A stretch of 64,000 nt of DNA from Macrostomum hystrix. Lineage: Eukaryota > Platyhelminthes > Macrostomidae. The position numbers were made by a program, and so were the translations under genes. The stretch lies in contig CATNEN010000002.1 of NCBI GenBank assembly GCA_950097015.1, positions 806,001-870,000 on the forward strand. The letters are read 5' to 3'. The notes beneath the pieces were generated by a model, which searched no databases, was not told where the DNA came from, and saw nothing but the letters and a program-made list of their open reading frames with translations. This document shows positions 45,612 through 55,900 of the stretch, piece by piece (position 1 is the stretch's first letter; every line of letters begins with the position of its first letter).

Positions 45612-46781
45612 ATGAAGCCAGTAGGTCTCGTCACCCGGTGCATTCGCCGAAGACTGGCAGCCTCCGTGATCCTCTGGCTCACTCTGCTGTCGGTCGCTAG
45701 GATTGCGCTCATCCCCAATGTCCTCATGTCTCAATCACGGGGCAGAATAATCAACTCGAGCAGCCTGAAGCACACTGACTCGGCTGGAACAGCTCTGCGC
45801 AATGCTGCCACAGCCCTGGCCTGTGAGCAGCGACTGCTGTTCAAGAACTTGTCGACTGAACTCAAGATTCCCAGAGTCATTCACTTCACTGCAAAAAGCG
45901 AGCTAATGTATCACAGCTACAAACACTACCTCACTCTGTGGTACAACAGCTACTCAAACTTTACGTTCTACTTGTGGCGAGACGCCGATGCGACATGCCT
46001 AATGAGACTGCACTACCCTGAGCTGCTGAACGACTTTGAGAACGAACTCAAGACTCCTCTGGAACGATCGGACTTTATTCGCGCGTTGGCCATCTACCAC
46101 TTCGGAGGACTATACGTGGACCTGGACACTGTGCCGGTGAGAAGCATGGCCCACCTGTTCGATAGGCCAGTGAGAGGCGCCATGATTGCCCGGGAGCCGG
46201 AAGAGCACGCCCTCTTCCTGTACAACCTCGACTCGCTGCTTTCCAACGCTGTGATGTTCGGCATACCGAAGCACCCGTTCTACTACTATTACGCGTGCAA
46301 GATGTTCGCAGGAATTCGTCAGCTCACTCCCAGTCAGGACCGGAACGACTTCCATGCGACCCACATCACCGGCCCCATCCTGATGAACCGAGTGTACGAG
46401 AACTACACCCAACTCGGCCTGTGTCCACCACGCCAGAACCACTGCTCGGTGCATGTGTTCCGGCCCGACGAGTTCAGCCCGAACTACGACACGAGCCAGA
46501 GGGCCGGCATTCGCCTCACTTGCATCCGGCGCTACAGGACACTCGACAGTCGGCGACGGCAGCTCTGCCACAGCCTGCTCTACAGACAGTTCGCTCACCG
46601 GAAACTCACCGTCCAGACACTCGCGGTGCACGAATTCCGGCACTTCAGCACGAGGAGGCAGGAGACGCCAGTAGCGGCTGCAAAACGACACGACCAGAAA
46701 CAGACGCAGTGCTTCAATGCGCTGACTGTAATTCCTACTTTGAAGCTGTACAACTCCACAGAGGAGCGGTGCGGAAGCTAG
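45612..46781 (+). CDS. GT32-type DXD glycosyltransferase, intronless, 389 aa
   Basis: Probable Golgi type II membrane protein. After a short basic N terminus (MKPVGLVTRCIRRR) comes a hydrophobic anchor (LAASVILWLTLLSVARIALI). The luminal part has IPRVIHFTAKSELM, YSNFTFYLWRDADA, then SDFIRALAIYHFGGLYVDLD, whose DLD is the DXD metal/nucleotide-sugar motif of family GT32 (Och1-like, A4GALT-like sugar-binding domain). Downstream, NAVMFGIPKHPFYYYYACKM fits the acceptor-side region. The exact donor sugar cannot be told. The whole coding sequence is one exon, unlike every other intact gene here, so a retrocopy origin is possible. The 5' 123 nt are copied in inverted orientation at 48695-48820. Confidence 0.85.
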   Translation: MKPVGLVTRCIRRRLAASVILWLTLLSVARIALIPNVLMSQSRGRIINSSSLKHTDSAGTALRNAATALACEQRLLFKNLSTELKIPRVIHFTAKSELMYHSYKHYLTLWYNSYSNFTFYLWRDADATCLMRLHYPELLNDFENELKTPLERSDFIRALAIYHFGGLYVDLDTVPVRSMAHLFDRPVRGAMIAREPEEHALFLYNLDSLLSNAVMFGIPKHPFYYYYACKMFAGIRQLTPSQDRNDFHATHITGPILMNRVYENYTQLGLCPPRQNHCSVHVFRPDEFSPNYDTSQRAGIRLTCIRRYRTLDSRRRQLCHSLLYRQFAHRKLTVQTLAVHEFRHFSTRRQETPVAAAKRHDQKQTQCFNALTVIPTLKLYNSTEERCGS

Positions 46782-46929
46782 CTGGAACAGGAGCTGAGGA
46801 ACATAAATATATAAATGTATCTGATATAAAGCTTGCCTCCTAATGAAAGAATTGTTCTTTGTTCTCAAATTACTTGCTCTAGAGAGAACCTCAAAGACGA
46901 CAGTGAGAAATTGAAAATATTAGACAGGC

Positions 46930-47005
46930 TAGATATAGAGAAAAGACTCGGGAGAGATGAGACTCGGGAGAGATGAGACTCGGGAGAGATGAGACTCGGG
47001 AGAGA
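46930..47005. repeat. Short island of the 16-bp satellite family
   Basis: About four copies of ggagagatgagactcg lie 2.8 kb right of the large array at 41275-44160. Another short island (gagagatgagactcttgaag) is at about 21735-21775 in CNBD2-like gene 1. Confidence 0.75.
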
Positions 47006-48238
47006 TGGGGCATTGTGGAAGTGAGACCACGTGGAGTAGGTGTTGTAAAGGACCAGGGAGCCGGATTTGGTATCTGTGAGTGAGAGGATTCTGAACCTAG
47101 CATGCTGTAGATTTTTCCGCGGGTACAACCGAACTCTACAGTGACCAGCCAATGACCGTTTTGGTCATTGGTGGAGTACTAGTGTTATTTATAGTCAGCT
47201 AGTTAGCAGTTTATATTTGCGGGTGCGCTGCAAACAATTAATTAATTTTGATTTGGCTAGTGTGTTTCAGTACGTGTGCTAGCATTTCGAGCAGAGATGT
47301 CACACACCGGACAAACTAGATTCGAACCAGACTTAAGATAGAACTCTATTGGAGGCCAGACTCTCGAACAACATTGTTCGATTTACCACAAAGGCTAAAA
47401 CTAGGCGAAGCAACCACCGGTTGAGCAGTTTTAGCAGTTTAAGTATTTGAGCAGTTTGAGCAGATTAAGCAGTAATGTTTGAGCAGTTTGTTTGCCAGAG
47501 GATCAAGCAAAACGTGAGAGATATACGAGCCGTAAGTCGGGTAAAAAACTAATTCTAGAAACGCTTCCGATTTTGAAGGAATTTTAGATTCCCAGTTTGT
47601 GGGATTAAAACTAGTAAGCTGCTGATACTTACCTGTGCTAATCTAATCTGGCATCAAAGTGAAATATAAAGTGATTCACCGAACGAATTTAGAGGTTAAT
47701 CGAAGAATGAGTCACAATGTGACTCACATAGTAAATCGCGGTCACTCACAGTGAATCAAATAGTGACTCACACAGCACGGAGAGAATCACAATGTTAATC
47801 ATAATGTGAATAAAATATTGAACTGCAGAGTGAATCATAAGTGAGCCATCCATATGCTCGAATCAAAAACAAATGTAGTGACTGTGGTCGGTTTGGAATC
47901 CCCGGCCTACAATACCATTAAGAATAATACGAATAATCACTATAATCACACAGTACTTCTAATTAAGTAAGGTACAGTACGCCGTACAGGCCTGGTACTC
48001 CGAAAGGAAGGACACGAATTGCAGGTCGGAACGCAGGATGACTTCAATTTTGTTTATTTGTATGCAATAACTTGAGACTTCGCAGTAAGAGACCGTCTTT
48101 ACCGATAGAATCTTGAAGTTCGCCGAAGCGAGCGCGGTTGCCCCGGCACGGACAGATATTGACAAATAGGGCAGCAGGGGGCAGACAGGGGAGGCGGTGC
48201 ACACACAGAGTCAAGCCACCAGCGCGCAGGGAGGGGTA

Positions 48239-48412
48239 GGGTTGTACACGCTAGCTGGGTGGACAGGCAAAGCTACTCTGAGCTGATTGGCGGGAGGGGC
48301 AAAGCCACGCAGAGCTGGGGTAAGGGTTGTACACGCTAGCCGGATGGACAGGCAAAGCTACGCTGAGCTGATTGGCGGGAGGGGCAAAGCCACACAGGGC
48401 TGGGGTAATATA
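48239..48412. repeat. 85-bp direct duplication, GC-rich
   Basis: Two copies of an 85-bp unit starting gggttgtacacgctagc and containing gctgattggcgggaggggca. They differ at a few positions. No coding meaning was found. Confidence 0.8.
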
Positions 48413-48599
48413 CAGAAAATGCCCCGCACCCAGCCAATCAGATGGTGGCTACAGGGCACCCTGAGCAGGGCCGGAGGAGGAGGGTGAGAAAGGGCGAGGC
48501 CAAGGCCGAGCCAAACAAACCGGCCTCAAACACAACGGCCTTGGCGAGCAGTCGACCTGAGAAACACAGGCACTACACAAAAGCTCAGCAAGCTCATTA

Positions 48600-48692
48600 G
48601 CAGTAGGACTATCGAGCCATTTTGCCACCCGTTTTTACTGCTCCCCTCAAATTTTGTTTTGGCAGCGCCTGAATGCTAACAGCGGAGAACTT
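48600..48692 (+). repeat. Second copy of the repeat at 37370
   Basis: It contains aggactatcgagccatttt, acccgtttttactg and ggcagcgcctgaatgctaa. It ends directly next to the truncated copy of the glycosyltransferase 5' end. Confidence 0.6.
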
Positions 48693-48694
48693 TG

Positions 48695-48820
48695 CTACTG
48701 AGACATGAGGACATTGGGGATGAGCGCGATCCTTGCGACCGACAGCAGAGTGAGCCAGAGGATCACGGAGGCTGCCAGTCTTCGGCGAATGCACCGGGTA
48801 ACGAGACCTGCTGGTTTCAT
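48695..48820 (-). pseudogene. Inverted partial copy of the glycosyltransferase 5' coding end
   Basis: Read from 48820 on the minus strand, 41 codons match the first 41 codons of the gene at 45612. Six codons differ: five changes are synonymous and one replaces Val4 by Ala. The match stops after MSQ, where a TAG follows at 48695. The cytoplasmic tail and membrane anchor are thus kept, while the catalytic domain is gone. Sequence outside the ATG-to-MSQ block does not match. It may be the first exon of a paralogue broken by insertion of the repeat at 48600-48692, or a relic of a duplication. Confidence 0.75.
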
Positions 48821-48839
48821 GTCTGGTTGGGCATTACAG

Positions 48840-49935
48840 CGTCTTATTTTTCATGACAGCGTCATCCTTAATGCTTATATTAAACTAAATTGTTGTTTGT
48901 GGTTTAAAAACGTTAAACGGAAAATTTCTACATTGCATTTCATTGTTTGAATCTGCCCTTTAAAGTAATTCTTAGGAAATTTACTGGTTAATTTTACTCA
49001 GGTCGACTTCGTTTTCCGTAATTCGACACCAAAGAAAGGTGGAGTGCACTATCTGATTTCTGGATTAATTATTTGCTGATGTGGAAGCTAATACGTTTGT
49101 GTCCTGGTTTAAACATGCCATTTAGAATTCTATGATCACATCCTGGTAAATGCCGTCTGTCTACTCACCTACTAGTACTAGGCACTGAAGCATTCATTGT
49201 GATAGAGATACTAGAGATGCTAGAGATCCTTTCAGCGGAATGGATCCGCTTAGCAAATAATTAATGATGACAATGGCGATGTAACTAATGTAAAGTTCAT
49301 TTCTTTTGGCAATGATTAGCCAGATAAAAGCCAGATAGAGAAGGCCTATTAAAGGTTTGTTTGTACAGTCGACCTGCGACAACTGCGCAGCACTTGGATA
49401 TTCTTATGCAATCTCAAAGCAATGTTTGTTCTAGCTTCCAAAAGTGAATATTTATGCAGGCAATTTGCTTGTGACTTCAAGAATTTAGACTTCAAGAAAT
49501 ATTTACTGTAAGTAGTATAAAGCGAAAACCAGTAAAAAGTACTAAATATCGAAAAAGTAGAGCAAACCAGCTCCATTGTGCACAAGTGAATGCATTTAGG
49601 TAACAAAGTAAATAATTAATCTGACAGGTACAGAATAAGTCTGTTTGTCCAACATATTTAAAAGTCTTGAATCTTGTCGATTTAAAGATCTTGAATAATA
49701 TATGACTATGAGCCCATTTTTGTCGAAGATTGATCTTATCCGCATTACATTGGATTAGTGGATTTAGTATTGTAGTTTATACAGATCTCTGTTGATGAAT
49801 TATAAAGAAGCATTTTCAACTAATCTGAACGGTAGCTTCGTGAGGCGTCGCAAAGACTAGCAGAACAAAGAAGTATTCATTAAGATTTAGACAAGGTAGA
49901 AATCTTACATTTCTATACTATTTGCTGTTAAAGCA
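48840..49935. other. Intergenic stretch left of CNBD2-like gene 2
   Basis: I see no gene, SINE or tandem array. It is AT-rich and likely contains the promoter region of the gene starting at 49936. Confidence 0.45.
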
Positions 49936-52900
49936 ATGGAAAAATTATTGTCAGAGTGCCAGCTAAGTGACGTAAAGAAGAAGGATCGACAAACGGATAG
50001 GTAAGGACTTACCCGGATTGAAATTTTATTCATTTTGTACGTAATTGAATGACATATTATCATCTTATGAAAGCTAACTCGAGGAAAACAAGTTTAAAAA
50101 CGTTAAAATGTTTGAAAAATTGAGCGTCGTGGTGCGTGGTGTTAGTCAGTAAAGGTGCGTTATTGAGGCAATATTGAGTAATATTCATAAAGAAGTGCAC
50201 TTTTGTAGGCATCCCGCAGATCCATTATCTATTGGCGAGTCCCAATCAACCATTGGTCATGATCAGCAACGACAGTCTCTAACCAGACGCCCGAGCCGGC
50301 AGACAATGAGCCGGAACGGCACTTTGGAAAACCTGCGCCTTCGCCTGAGCTCGTCGCGTCAATCGTCGCGAGACGCCTTAGTTCAGGCCTACCTATCACA
50401 GCGCCAGGTCTCGCTAACAGCGTCGACATCGTCAACAACGGGGACAACTGCCACGCCCCTGAACGATAGCAGCCAGCGAGCTCACCTCAGCTTTCTGATG
50501 CAGGAACGGCAGCTGTCCAGCAGTCTGAGGCGAAGGCGCTCATCTTCCGGCTACAGACACGAGAACAGCCTCTCCGCCGCAGCACGATATCGCCAAGGAG
50601 ACTCGATTCTGGAGGAGCTGGCAGGAATCGACAGCGAGGAATGGGAGGCGAGACGACGGAGAATGGTTAGTGAGGACTGTGAAAACGGTTTAAAGTGCAT
50701 TTTATTAGCTCCAAACTTTTTTCCAAAAAAGAAAGACAAAAGCTTTTGCAAGATAATAGCTTGCGCAGTTCTTTAAAGAGAGGCGGCTGCCACGTGTGAA
50801 CTTCGATCACCTTTAGTTCGAAAAGAACTTGAGACTTGAGTAAATCACAGCACAATGAGCTTAGCCACAATCCCTATGTTTGCAAAAGTATTTACAATGT
50901 TGTTTGAGATTAAGCTTGAAATATTCTCAATCAAACCACAGATGGAAGCATCTAAAAACAATCTTGATAGATCGAGTCTTCCTATTATTTACTGAAATAT
51001 AGAGTCAGTCTCATGACTTGAAGGTCGGGAGTTCGATTCCCGATATCACTGGAACAATTGATGTCCTATAGCAAGACACTTTACTATGTAGTGCTTCAGT
51101 TCACTCAGCTGTTAAATGGGTATTAGCATTAGCTGGGGCAATTTAGGGTGGGTGTGGTGTCCCCCCAGTCCATGGACTGAACAGCCGTACGCAGCTTTCA
51201 GGAACAGCACATAGCTGCGGCTGTGCTGTTGGCTGCACACCTGACACAATTTGGGCAGGTTTAACCAATTATTTAACTATTTTTACCTTGTGTAACAATT
51301 ATCGAACGAAAATCGCTTTAGGAGCATCTGCAGCGACGACTTAACTTCTTATATCGGCTGGTGATTTTAGTAATCAGGCTCTGCCATCAACACATGCTGA
51401 CCAGGTGAGAATCAAGATTTCAAGATATTATAAGCGGAGTCGCTCAAAAGCAATGAAACTAAAAATATGTCTTTGCAGCCGTCGTTTAGGACAGACATTC
51501 CGCTCTCAGCAGGAGGTCATCGATCTGTGCCGCAGCAATGAGAACGGTGGTAACGGCGTATTGAGCTTCGGCGGAGGCCGATACACGGTGTTCAACAAGG
51601 CCGAGTTCCGAGCCAACCGGCAGATGCGATTGTCCACTGAAGCGCGACGGGTCTTGGCGAAGAGGCCTGAAGATCGCGCCGACGACGAGGTTAATTATGT
51701 ACGTCCGGGGGAGTTAATATCAGAGGTAACTGGTCTTAATAACACAACAATTAGCTAGGCTGCAAGAATCCTAAGCTATACGAAGGTTGTACCTAAAACG
51801 ATACAGTGCTACAACGCCGATTGGTTTTGAGTGCGAGCGACCATACGGAATGGCGTCTGGTATACCGATTCCGGAGATATATAGTTGAACTTTTATTAAA
51901 CAGGTTTTATTGCGTATTTCTAGCTGTATTATTATGGCTAGCTGATGAGTAATGAGTGGCAGAGCGGTTAACGCCTTTGCCTCCGCACCAAGGTCCCTGA
52001 GCTCGATTCTGTGGCGAGGCCAAATTCATCTGTGTGCAGCCGCGGATAGAAGGCTTCGGGGCTTGTCGTGCAATTTACACCCTTGAGGACCAACCTCCAA
52101 GACACAGTATAAGTTTACTCTAGCCTGCCTGTCGATGAGAAAGCCAGGGCAGATGTACACACCTGTGTGTGAGTGTGTGCTTGCGTACGGTATCTGTGTG
52201 TGCTCATGAGTCAGCGAAATGGGCAGAACTGCCTCCTCGCTGGCTGCGGGTCAAGTGTCACCAAATGATGCAATTATTATTTTTATTATTAGGGCTACAT
52301 TACTTGGATTAACACTCGGATGTTACAGGCAGTGATAGCGCTTCGAGGAATTCACCAGCTGGCTGACTATCCTGTGCGAATGCAACGCAACTTGGCCCGC
52401 ATGGGTGTGCTAGAGAGGTGAGAACTCGTTTGTTGATTCAGCGTGTTTTCAAAGCACAGCTCTTGAGGGACTACTAAATAGTCCGGACAGGAAACGAGCT
52501 ATTCATGCAGATTTTGGTTTGGAAATCAAAAAGTTCATGTCGACAATTCTCGCCCTCGATAGGATAGTGAGGGAATGGAAACACATCGTTGTCATCGAAA
52601 AACTTAGGAAACTTTTGAATATAAATTTTTGGCATAAATTAGTCAAAATTATTGAAGTAAGCCTACGTAAGGTTGAAATATACCAATTTTGATTGGCTAC
52701 AGAGGGATGAAACGAGGTAAAACGTCGAGGCGCGTAGCGTTTCACGGCCCGCCCGCTGTGCACATATATGGAATTTGACCATAGACAATATATCAATATT
52801 GATAGGCTGCAGAGGGCTGAAACGAGGTAAAACGTCGAGGCGCGTAGCGCCAAGGCGTTTCACCTCGTTTCAGCCCGAGCAGCCTATCCATATTGTACCA

Positions 52901-55900
52901 TGACCTTTTTGCCCGGCGGGCACTTAATCCTGCCCGATAATATCATAGACTACATTAAAGCCCGCTTTTAATAAAGATGCGTCGAAGTCTACTCTATGGT
53001 GCAAACGTCATTAACTGCCCGCAAATTGCGGGCGGATAATGTAATTATCTGCCCGATTTTTTCCAGACAGAAATCGTGAAACAATAGTGCATTGTAAAGC
53101 AGGTAGCTTTGGAGTTCAACAATGATAGACATTTAGGCTTTCAACAATAAAAATTACGAACAAGCGTAGTACTTTCGGTACTTCGGTAAATCGGTAAATT
53201 GGTAAAAAACAATCGGTAAATCAAAGCCGTCAATGTCGCAGTCATGGCTCAAAGCACGTTACAAGTAGATCGAACACTTTACCCCGTTTTTCTCCAGGAC
53301 AATCGTGGGTTCTCTGGCCGCTATGTCGCTTGCCTGCAATGTCTTATCCTGCTCTGCAGTGATCCGCTTAGCGGGAGTTGCTTCTTCTAGCGTGCTGGTG
53401 CTTCCGTGCAAGCCAGAAGTCATGGACGTTGACAGTAGACGCTTTTGATCCATTGACACTCGCTTGGTGTACCGGATCACGTTCTCCAGTCTCTTGTGCC
53501 CCGAGACGGCCTGAATTTGTTCCGCACTGAAGCCTTGCTCCGACAGAGTAGTGATTGTAGTCGCACGAATGCAGTGATTTGTGTACGACCGACCGAGACC
53601 AGCTTCCTGGGAGAGAACCTTCATAAATCCGGCGAGCATGTTCTTACCCAAGACCTCCTTCCTGCAGAACCAGTCGCCGCCCGTCCAGTTGGCCCTCGGT
53701 CTTGGGAACAGGTTCGGGTTGTCGCTAGGAAGCTTCTCTAGGTAGAGAGTGAATGCCTCAACGGGGCATACGGCCTTATCGCTCACCGGAAAGATACCGA
53801 TTTCCTTCCTGGTGCTGGCACTCTTGGCGGAAACATTCTTCTCCTTCTCCTTCACTAAATCGATATATTCGACATGTCCGTCGCGTCGCTTCACTATAAC
53901 GTCATTTTTCATCAAAGCTCGGATCCACTCCCGACCTCTAAATCCAAAGTGGAACACGATGAGAAACAGCACCTCATACTGGAGCCTCTTTGGATCTGCT
54001 CTGGTGAAGTACACGTGCAGCTTAGACATGTCCTCGCTGTCTATTGCTGGATATCCGGCCTCACCGCCAACAACAGACGTCGGTTGCTTCAGCGAGTACG
54101 TTACGGCAGCTTTGAAGGTCTTATCCAGCTCAAAAAAATCCGGATTTCCAATGAGCGGCATACCTCGCTTTTCCAGTAGGAAACTATGAATTGCAGCCCT
54201 TATGCACACAAGTGTGCTACAACTGTAAGCAGTGCCATCGGGCTTCTTGAGAGTAGAGAAAAACAAACGGAGATAGTGACACACGTATCTTGGCGGCATG
54301 CTCTCGAGGTCAGTTGACAAACCTCGCTCAGCTAGAAAGGCCTTCACCTTCTCAGAGTAGATCCTGGTCTGCTTCTCGGTAGATCGCACAGCGCAATCAT
54401 TCTCCAATTTCGAAATCTCTTGTACGTCGCTCTCGCTTAACTCCGGATAATCTGACAATCCCAGCATAAACTGCTCGACGAAGCTTGCGTCGAGAGTCAC
54501 GAGTCCGGTGAATTGAGATATCGCAGTATCTCCGGAGCGGTTGACCGATTCATCAGTGACGAAGCGCAATTCATCAGTGGACAAGCCTACAATCTCGCCT
54601 TCCACTATTCCGTCGTAGTTGATCATGGCTCAGTGGAGATTTGAAGGAAAGAAATTTCTGAGCTAGCCTTAGTTTTCCTTTCCCTCATCAACTTGTTCAG
54701 ACTTCGTGCAGTTTTAGTCTATGGCATAGCTTATCACGCACCAAGAGGGAGAGAAAGAAATGAGAGAGAGATACTGTAGATAGAATAAAGGTCCGCTGAG
54801 TGGTGAAAAGGAGAGAGAAACAAGGCTCAGCGTACGATTTGACTTTCTAGTAAAATAGTCTATGGTAGTGGGTGGGGGCTTCGCCCCCACACCCCGAAGT
54901 GGGGGCTCTGCCCCCACACCCCTGTATCTGACTCTGAAAGTATAGCTTGGGCAAAAACGTCTATGGTACAATAAAATTGATACCCAAGCTTTGCGTGCGT
55001 CAATGAAAAATCCTCGGGCGCCTGACGGCGCCCTCTGATTTTCCATTAACGCCCTTAAAGCATGGGTATTAATGGTATATTAGTGTTGTAGTTAGCGGGC
55101 GTGTAACGCGTTTCACGGCCAGCCCGCTGTGAATAGATATGGATTTCGACCATCGACAACAGCAGAGGGCGGGCTGCCGTTAGTTTCAACCTCGTTTCAA
55201 CACGCGTAGTCTAACTACAACTAACGGCAGCCCGCCCTCTGCTGTTGTCTATGGTCGATCCATGTTATATAATATTATCTTGGTCTTGTGTCAACTTGTC
55301 TTTAGTTTCGAAACCGGTCGAGTGGTTGTCCGTCAGAACGACCCAGCACATGCGTTCTACATCATCACTTACGGAGTTGGTAAGCAGATTGCGGTTGTTT
55401 CAATACATACTATGATCATTGTGGAAGGTTGTAGCAGCCATTGCGAAACCCACCAAAGTCCTAGTCTGCGTACTGGACCAGTCAGCTGACACTGCTCACA
55501 CGGTGGTTGAGCTGAGCAAAGGTGACAGCTTCGGCGAGTTGGCCATTGTCAACAGGGGGAAACGTCAGAGCACTGTGATCTGCAAGACTGACTGCGACCT
55601 GCTGGCCATAGACATTCCGGTGAGTCATTTCAAATTGCCCTCACTTTGACTCATCTTTCTAGTAATTTCAGATTTGTTACAGGCTTATGAGGCAATCTTC
55701 ATGCAAGGCGGACAGAAAAAGGTCACAGACCCGGATCATGAAGAATTCATTCGGTTAGTCAATCCCTTTGATTTGAGTCGAAATAAAAAACTTATGAAAA
55801 ACTTCACTCCGGAATTTTAATGAACATTTTCACAGAAGCCTGGATTTTCTCCGCGGTTGGCCGGTTCAGCACTTGCAGCAGCAGCACCCAAAGTTCATGT

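Larger units (their letters stand above)
46782..48599. other. Intergenic stretch downstream of the glycosyltransferase
   Basis: No gene was recognised. Small repeats at 46930-47005 and 48239-48410 are listed separately. The part around 48100-48550 is markedly more GC-rich than its surroundings. Confidence 0.45.
52679..55260 (-). mobile_element. Crypton-type element with hairpin ends, in an intron of CNBD2-like gene 2
   Basis: The tyrosine-recombinase gene at 53259-54626 is flanked by related structured sequences. A diverged block of about 50 bp (cgtttcacggcc, agcccgctgtg, atatggaattt/atttcgaccat) occurs in the same orientation at 52736-52790 and 55109-55160. Each is followed by a strong hairpin: left arms near 52789-52828 and 52858-52900, right arms near 55156-55190 and 55217-55258. 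A second direct repeat on the left (gatgaaacgaggtaaaacgt) occurs at about 52708 and 52821. Exact ends are unknown; boundaries given are those of the structured repeats. Confidence 0.6.

Noticed and set aside
46110-46868. 252-codon minus-strand frame
   Set aside because: It is antisense to the GT32 glycosyltransferase, which explains the constraint. No domain was recognised in it.
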